From assembly GCA_964606695.1 (NCBI GenBank), contig CAZSHG010000004.1:106331-170330 (forward strand): 64,000 nt of DNA, read 5' to 3'. Numbering within the stretch: position 1 is the stretch's first letter; the number at the start of each line of letters is the position of its first letter. The position numbers and the translations under genes were made by a program. The stretch comes from CAZSHG01 sp964606695 [NCBI: uncultured bacterium]. Its GTDB lineage: Bacteria; UBP14; UBA6098. The notes under the pieces are model-generated. The model worked only from the letters and a program-made list of their open reading frames with translations, had not been told where the DNA came from and searched no databases. Shown in pieces: positions 58,802 to 64,000 of this stretch.

Positions 58802-59513
58802 TCGAGTAATCGATTAGTTCCTCGTAATATGTCTTCGAAGTCCCGGTTACAGTGTGGTCGTGGCGCTTGACTTCACCAATGCTATCCGCGAACCAGATAC
58901 TGCTGGAGGTAGTATTCTTCCCCATTAGCGACGAATCCTGCAGGAAGGCCTCTATTCTCAGGCAGTCGTAGAATGTGCCTATCTCGGTTTCGATGTCTTC
59001 GAGGGTATCCACGACTTTAACGGAGAAAATAATTTCGGCGCTGAAAGCTCCCGATCCCTTATTAATTATCGTGGCGAACGAGTCGTATTCTTCATAATGA
59101 ATTGGAACAGCGCGTATCGGAACGAAACCGTCGTATCCAAAATCCACCAGGTCCTGGATGATCTCACCCATCCAGATAAAGTCGCCGTCGTCCTGATAAT
59201 ACGTCGATTCCTTATCTTCCTGGCGGAACCAGAGGATATTCTGGTTAAAGGGTGGATTGTATGTCGTTGCGGAATCGATCTCGAATTGAAGTGTATTTGT
59301 GATATTTTTCGTCTGGACGTATGTCGTATCCGCGCCGGTAGAATCCGGCTCCGTAACGCGATATGTCCAGCTTGTTCCCACGCTTAACGGGAAATATAGT
59401 TCCGGGCCTTCGGGTTCCGGGTCGGGCGTAGTTCCTCCGCCGCCGAAACCGCATCCGTTAAATACAGCAATGAATACAACCAAAATTAATATCGAAAAAA
59501 GTTTACGTGTCAT
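58794..59513 (-). CDS. Lipoprotein of unknown function
   Basis: The 239-residue protein starts with a lipoprotein signal (MTRKLFSILILVVFIAVFNGC, with VFNGC as lipobox). A Gly/Pro/Glu-rich linker (FGGGGTTPDPEPEGPE) follows, then a beta-rich domain with YFPLSVGTSWTYRV, a pattern common in exported proteins of this lineage. It ends VTGTSKTYYEELIDYSID. The start was moved to the ATG at 59513, with GGAGGAG 5 bases upstream. It lies 11 bp after mutL and overlaps miaA, so it shares their transcript although its function seems unrelated. Confidence 0.75.
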   Translation of the reverse strand: MTRKLFSILILVVFIAVFNGCGFGGGGTTPDPEPEGPELYFPLSVGTSWTYRVTEPDSTGADTTYVQTKNITNTLQFEIDSATTYNPPFNQNILWFRQEDKESTYYQDDGDFIWMGEIIQDLVDFGYDGFVPIRAVPIHYEEYDSFATIINKGSGAFSAEIIFSVKVVDTLEDIETEIGTFYDCLRIEAFLQDSSLMGKNTTSSSIWFADSIGEVKRHDHTVTGTSKTYYEELIDYSID

Positions 59514-59524
59514 AGTCTCCTCCG

Positions 59525-61291
59525 TTATTTTCTCTCGAACCTTTTTTCCAGTTCTGTTAAGGTCAGTTTTATAATCGTTGGCCTTCCATGCGGGCATGTA
59601 TATGGTTTCTCTGTAGCGAACAGCCTGTCGAACAGGAAACTCATTTCCTCAATAGATATCGGATCGCCCGCCTTGATTGCCATCCTACACGATGCCATTT
59701 TAGCGAATTCATCCAGCGCTGTCAATTCCGATTTTCCCTCGGCCAGATCGTCGAGTATTTCGAGGAGAATATCGCCCTTTCGAAAACGTTTTATCTCCTC
59801 AGGGATCGCTTCGACCAGAATATGTCCGGGAGCGACGGGGCCGAACTCGAAACCGAGTCTTTCCAAAAGCGTTTTGCTCTCGATAAACTGGTTTTCCTGT
59901 AACGGCGTCAACTTGATTGCGATGGGGAATAGGAGTCTTTGCCCCGATATCTTGTTACGTTTTATTTTCGCACGGATTTCCTCGAAGAGTATTCTTTCGT
60001 GTGCGGCGTGCTGGTCGATTATAATAATCCCGCCCTTGGTTTCGGCCAGGATATAGCTATCGTGCACCTGCCAGAATGTAGGGACGGTCTGTTCAACCGT
60101 ATCTTTCGTGGATGTGAACGACGGTTGCGCGAATATCTCTTCTTCCGATATCGTCGAGGGTGCGCTTCTCACAGATATTCCGCTATCGCCCGAAGAGGAA
60201 ATCGGGAACCGGATATCCGTCTGAGACGTATAGTCTTTCCGAAGACTCAATTCTTCTCGACCCTTTCTTATTTTCGGCTCGAACCTTTCCATTGTTTGAT
60301 CACTTGAAAGCGCGCTATTAATGGCTCTGACCACGGTCCGGAAAATTTCACTCGACCTGCGGAACCGCACCTCCAGTTTCATCGGGTGGACGTTAACGTC
60401 AACGAGTTCAGGATCGACCTCGAAAAATAATACGACCTGCGGGTATTTTCCAGACGGCAAAGAGCCTTCGTATGCCCTTTTAACCGCCGCAAGAAGTGTG
60501 GAATTTTTAACCGGACGACCGTTCAGTATAAACCTAACCCTGTTTGCATTGCTCTGGTTCACGGTAGGAGGGGCGGCGAAACCGAAAACCGCTATTCCCG
60601 GATCTCCGGCCTCTACTTCGAGCATTTCCTCGACCCTTTCTTCTCCCCAAATACCTATAATGCGGTCTTTGTAGGTATTAGCCTGTGGCAGGGAAACATA
60701 GGTTTTTTCGTCGTGTTTAAGGACGAATTTTATTCGAGGATAGGCTGTGGCTATTCTCTCGACGACGTCCGCGACATGACCGAATTCCGTCGAAGCTGTT
60801 TTAAGGAACTTTCTTCTCGCGGGCGTATTGAAGAAAAGCTCTTTTACTGTTACGCAGGTTCCGTAGGGCGCACCCGCCTCCATAACCTCGCCGATTTCGC
60901 CCTGGTCGATAATAATTTTCGTTCCCAGTTCCTCCTCGGCCTGCCGGGATATAATCTCCATTCGACCGACCGAAGCGATTGACGGAAGCGCTTCTCCCCT
61001 GAATCCCAGAGTATTGATATGATGCAGGTCTTCCGCTTTGGAAATCTTGCTTGTAGCGTGTCGCCGAAGCGCGATTTCGATTTCCTCGCGGCTCATCCCG
61101 ATTCCGTTATCGCAGACCCTGACCATATCTTTGCCGCCCGCTTCGACCGTTATTTCGATCTCGGAAGCGTCTGCGTCGATGGAATTCTCGACAAGTTCCT
61201 TCGCCACGCTGGCCGGGCGTTCAACAACCTCGCCGGCGGCAATTCGATTGGCAATGCTCTCATCGAGTATTTTTATTCTGGATTCGGTCAC
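59525..61291 (-). CDS. mutL: DNA mismatch repair protein MutL with endonuclease motifs
   Basis: This protein of about 588 residues has the GHKL ATPase part (IANRIAAGEVVERP, then VCDNGIGM, TLGFRGEALPSI) and a full C-terminal dimerisation domain. The latter keeps DQHAAHERILFEE (DQHAx2Ex4E), ASCRMAIKAGD and TCPHGRPT, the metal-binding motifs of nicking MutL enzymes of bacteria without MutH. It would nick the new strand during mismatch repair. GTG at 61291 overlaps the previous stop (GTGA) and was preferred to GTG 61303. miaA two genes downstream is the classical neighbour of mutL. Confidence 0.96.
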   Translation of the reverse strand: MTESRIKILDESIANRIAAGEVVERPASVAKELVENSIDADASEIEITVEAGGKDMVRVCDNGIGMSREEIEIALRRHATSKISKAEDLHHINTLGFRGEALPSIASVGRMEIISRQAEEELGTKIIIDQGEIGEVMEAGAPYGTCVTVKELFFNTPARRKFLKTASTEFGHVADVVERIATAYPRIKFVLKHDEKTYVSLPQANTYKDRIIGIWGEERVEEMLEVEAGDPGIAVFGFAAPPTVNQSNANRVRFILNGRPVKNSTLLAAVKRAYEGSLPSGKYPQVVLFFEVDPELVDVNVHPMKLEVRFRRSSEIFRTVVRAINSALSSDQTMERFEPKIRKGREELSLRKDYTSQTDIRFPISSSGDSGISVRSAPSTISEEEIFAQPSFTSTKDTVEQTVPTFWQVHDSYILAETKGGIIIIDQHAAHERILFEEIRAKIKRNKISGQRLLFPIAIKLTPLQENQFIESKTLLERLGFEFGPVAPGHILVEAIPEEIKRFRKGDILLEILDDLAEGKSELTALDEFAKMASCRMAIKAGDPISIEEMSFLFDRLFATEKPYTCPHGRPTIIKLTLTELEKRFERK

Positions 61292-61809
61292 TCGGTTTCC
61301 CACGGACGGGGATATGGTTTGATTCTATGATAAAACCTCACGAGAAGGCGGTTTTTCGATTCGTTGATTTCCTTTTTAATATCTTCCCAATTTTGCTTGT
61401 CCGAAGAATCCCGGAGTTTCAACCGTCGATAGATAGCCCAGAGCAGGTTGTTTTTTCTGTATATATAGCCCCTCTCGATTTCGCGGTATGCGTCTCTATC
61501 GAATCTATCGCGGGCATCGTCGAGAATAATCCTGGACACGCCATCCGATATCTGGAATGCGGCCAGGGCTTCCTCCGGGGTGGTAGCGCTATCCCAGATA
61601 GATTTGGCCTTGCAATACTCCTTTGCGCTTTCATCCGAAGCCGCGCCGAGGGTTATAGCGCTGAGATATCTGAAATATTCCTCGATTACGCATATATCGC
61701 TGTCTATTTCCGGCAGAATCCTTTTCTTTTTATACGCGGAAAGAGAAAGCAGAGAGAGCATCGCAATTATTGCGACGAGTATTAATATGACAAGTAACGC
61801 TACATACAC
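61288..61809 (-). CDS. Single-pass membrane protein of unknown function
   Basis: The 173-residue product has one N-terminal membrane helix (about 3-26), a basic YKKKR stop-transfer sequence, and then a helical, charged domain of about 140 residues facing the cytoplasm (DICVIEEYFRYLSAIT, DARDRFDRDAYREIERG). No family is recognised. Its TGA overlaps the mutL GTG. It follows the TPR gene by 73 bp. Confidence 0.65.
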   Translation of the reverse strand: MYVALLVILILVAIIAMLSLLSLSAYKKKRILPEIDSDICVIEEYFRYLSAITLGAASDESAKEYCKAKSIWDSATTPEEALAAFQISDGVSRIILDDARDRFDRDAYREIERGYIYRKNNLLWAIYRRLKLRDSSDKQNWEDIKKEINESKNRLLVRFYHRIKPYPRPWETE

Positions 61810-61882
61810 TTTTTCGCCTTTGATTTTACGGAGTATTTTTTCATTAAGACAATCGGAACGGCGGCGATTTGGATATCGTTTT

Positions 61883-62569
61883 TTATTGCATCCTCGCTCT
61901 TAATTCGGCCAGAATCAACCTTGTATTCATTGCCTTAGGGGAATCGCCGTATTCATCGAGGAATTTTTCCATCAACTCGATAGCCTTTTCATTTTCAGCG
62001 GCGGCCTGATAATTAACCGCGGCGAGCCATAGTAAATTCCCCCGGTCGAAATATTCGGGATATTTTTCATATATCTTCTCGAATTCCTCAGCCGCGCCAG
62101 CGAAGTCTCTATTATTGGACATTATCGCGGCAATACCTGCTCTGGAGGCGGCCGTCATATCTTTATCCTCGAGATCGCTATTAATATACTTCCGCCAAAA
62201 GATCTTAGCGCTATCCATCTGGCCAAGTGCAAAATAGAGATGACCGAGTAGGTAATAGCCGGTCTTAGCGGCGTCGGTTTTTGGGAAAGACCTGGTCAAC
62301 GATAGAAGCGAATCCTTCGCTTCGTTGTAGTTTTCCAGATTGTATGCTATCTGGGCCAAACCGAGTTTGGTCGCGGTCGCTTCTTTCCGAGTCGTTCGGG
62401 AATTACTCCAGATAACTCCGGCGGCGATAATTACGACGATTACGAGAACAACGATTACTACCGATTGAACGTTCTCGCGGGCATAAGCCGCGCCGCCCAT
62501 AATCGAGGATACGAATTTATCCTCTTTCATTTCGTGCTTCGATGTTCTATGCTTCTGATGTTTTGCCAT
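61883..62569 (-). CDS. Membrane-anchored TPR protein (YfgM-like)
   Basis: This 228-residue protein has a basic N-terminal tail (AKHQKHRTSKHEMKE), one membrane helix (about 37-55, VVIVVLVIVVIIAAGVIW) and then five or so tetratricopeptide repeats (LAQIAYNLENYNEAKDSLL, GYYLLGHLYFALGQMD, AAEEFEKIYEKYP). The layout is that of YfgM/BamD-like periplasmic TPR proteins with an N-in anchor. It starts 13 bases after the tRNA-Arg gene on the same strand and may be read through from it. Confidence 0.8.
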   Translation of the reverse strand: MAKHQKHRTSKHEMKEDKFVSSIMGGAAYARENVQSVVIVVLVIVVIIAAGVIWSNSRTTRKEATATKLGLAQIAYNLENYNEAKDSLLSLTRSFPKTDAAKTGYYLLGHLYFALGQMDSAKIFWRKYINSDLEDKDMTAASRAGIAAIMSNNRDFAGAAEEFEKIYEKYPEYFDRGNLLWLAAVNYQAAAENEKAIELMEKFLDEYGDSPKAMNTRLILAELRARMQ

Positions 62570-62581
62570 CTGTCCTCCAAA

Positions 62582-62655
62582 TACCCCCGACAGGACTCGA
62601 ACCTGTGACCTACGGTTTAGGAAACCGTCGCTCTATCCACCTGAGCTACGGGGGC
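62582..62655 (-). tRNA. tRNA-Arg (anticodon CCT)
   Basis: On the reverse strand: acceptor GCCCCCG/CGGGGGT (closing G-U pair) with discriminator A, D-arm GCTCAGGTGGATAGAGC, anticodon stem ACGGT/ACCGT with loop TTCCTAA (anticodon CCT) and T-arm GGTTCGAGTCC. CCA is not encoded. Confidence 0.96.
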
Positions 62656-62670
62656 CTGTAGCTTCATTAA

Positions 62671-62693
62671 AACCGGAAGCTCTTCGCAACAGC
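62671..62693 (-). other. Hairpin in the tRNA-Arg leader
   Basis: GGAAGCT (62671-62677) and AGCTTCC (62687-62693) form a stem between the tRNA-Arg promoter and the tRNA. On the reverse strand it is followed by GGTTTT, so it may be a weak terminator or a processing signal. Confidence 0.5.
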
Positions 62694-62709
62694 TTCCCAT
62701 TAAGGCAAC

Positions 62710-62738
62710 AAATTATGATTTATAACCAATAATGTCAA
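62710..62738 (-). promoter_or_regulatory. Promoter of tRNA-Arg
   Basis: On the reverse strand TTGACA (62738-62733) is followed after 17 bp by TAATTT (62715-62710), the same pair as at tRNA-Pro. The leader before the tRNA is about 50 bases. Confidence 0.7.
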
Positions 62739-62767
62739 GAATAAACCGACGCTAAATTGTCTTATCG

Positions 62768-62796
62768 ATAAAAAAACCGCCCCAATTCGGGACGGT
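62768..62796 (-). terminator. Rho-independent terminator of the pyrH-frr operon
   Basis: On the reverse strand ACCGTCCC-GAATT-GGGGCGGT (one G-T pair) is followed by seven T. Confidence 0.88.
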
Positions 62797-62821
62797 TAAA
62801 CTGATTTATTTAGATCGAGAT

Positions 62822-63379
62822 TTAAAGGCTCATTACCTCGTCCTCTTTTTTCTTTCGGAGTTCATCGATTCGTTCTGTGGCTTCGTCGGTCATCTCCTGT
62901 ATCTTATCGCTTGTGCGTTTAGCCGTATCCTCGGGGAGATCGCCATCATTCTGTGCATTTTTAATTTCTTCCATCGCGTCCCTTCGGATATTCCTCACAG
63001 AAATCTTCCCCTCCTCGGCGATTTTTCCGACTATCTTCGTTAAATCGCGCCTTCTCTCTTCGGTTAAGGCAGGAATGACGATACGAATGACATTGCCGTC
63101 CGACTGCGGAGGTAATCCGAGATCCGAAGATTGTATCGCCTTGGTTATCGGATCGATGGCGTTTTTATCCCAGGGCTGGATAACGATTAGTCGGGCTTCG
63201 GGCACGGCCACGGAGGCGACCTGATTAATGGGCAATTCCGAGCCGTAATAATCCACTTTAATTCCTTCGAGCAATGCCGGCGAAGCTTTGCCCGTTCTCA
63301 ATCGACTCATCTCGCGCGCGGTGGCTTCTACAGCTTTATCCATTCGGTTCTTCGCTTCATTCTTTATCAGTTTGTCCAT
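62822..63379 (-). CDS. frr: Ribosome recycling factor
   Basis: This 185-residue protein splits the ribosome after termination together with EF-G. The three-helix domain (MDKAVEATAREMSRLRTGKASPALLEGIKVDYYG at the start and RDLTKIVGKIAEEGKISVRNIRRDA) and the small domain (VPEARLIVIQPWDKNAIDPITKAIQSSDLGLPPQSDG) are complete. GGGAGT precedes the ATG. pyrH is directly upstream, the standard order in bacteria (rpsB-tsf-pyrH-frr), and a terminator follows. Confidence 0.97.
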   Translation of the reverse strand: MDKLIKNEAKNRMDKAVEATAREMSRLRTGKASPALLEGIKVDYYGSELPINQVASVAVPEARLIVIQPWDKNAIDPITKAIQSSDLGLPPQSDGNVIRIVIPALTEERRRDLTKIVGKIAEEGKISVRNIRRDAMEEIKNAQNDGDLPEDTAKRTSDKIQEMTDEATERIDELRKKKEDEVMSL

Positions 63380-63393
63380 TTTACACTCCCTGT

Positions 63394-64000
<607 letters not shown>

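Overview
The window looks like chromosomal DNA of a Gram-negative, uncultured-type bacterium, probably in or near the FCB superphylum (Fibrobacteres-Chlorobi-Bacteroidetes and related candidate phyla). The reasons are indirect: outer-membrane barrels, a TonB receptor and Lnt; several secreted proteins ending in a 'PNPF' FlgD/T9SS-like beta domain; MglA/MglB; a very large Ig-repeat lipoprotein; and promoters of the form TTGACA-17-TAnnnT, some sitting directly on the start codon. No rRNA is present, so the phylum is an inference. TGA is used as a stop, so the code looks standard.

Layout. 1-6192 (+): the end of comEC, then a tight run of M16 peptidase, dUTPase, M28 peptidase, an HEFFH metalloprotease and an M42 aminopeptidase, closed by a terminator. 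6193-13648: an accessory island. It holds an mntA-hepT toxin-antitoxin pair between two perfect 131-bp direct repeats, a PD-(D/E)XK-like protein with a palindromic repeat in its reading frame, a large N6-adenine methylase overlapping a second PD-(D/E)XK-like gene, an 11-unit array of 20-21-bp repeats, an orphan hypothetical gene and several hairpin repeats. 13706-16222: a small His/Cys membrane protein and a TonB receptor. 16350-36807 (-): SagB-like nitroreductase, cyclophilin, TPR protein, outer-membrane barrel and a 5268-residue lipoprotein of about 50 Ig-like domains that fills a quarter of the window.

37120-43520 (-): FemAB/GNAT-like transferase, beta-propeller protein, lnt, purM and an HD hydrolase, mostly with overlapping start/stop codons. 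43672-47013: queuosine-tRNA mannosyltransferase-like protein, TetR regulator, HEAT-repeat protein and a decayed trkH. 47074-48954: tRNA-Pro, glycyl-tRNA synthetase and a small membrane protein. 49001-52106 (-): mglB, mglA and a Glu-rich four-helix membrane protein, a candidate polarity module. 52405-53922 (+): secreted M14 carboxypeptidase. 53969-64000 (-): uvrC joined in frame to an NlpC/P60 lipoprotein, a barrel protein, miaA, a lipoprotein, mutL, a membrane protein, a TPR protein, tRNA-Arg, frr and pyrH (cut by the window edge).

The main points to follow up are the A/B alternation in the giant Ig protein, the UvrC-lipoprotein fusion, the repeat-flanked toxin-antitoxin insertion, the methylase/nuclease island with its phased repeat array, the MglAB-plus-Glu-rich-protein operon, and the leaderless promoter arrangement.
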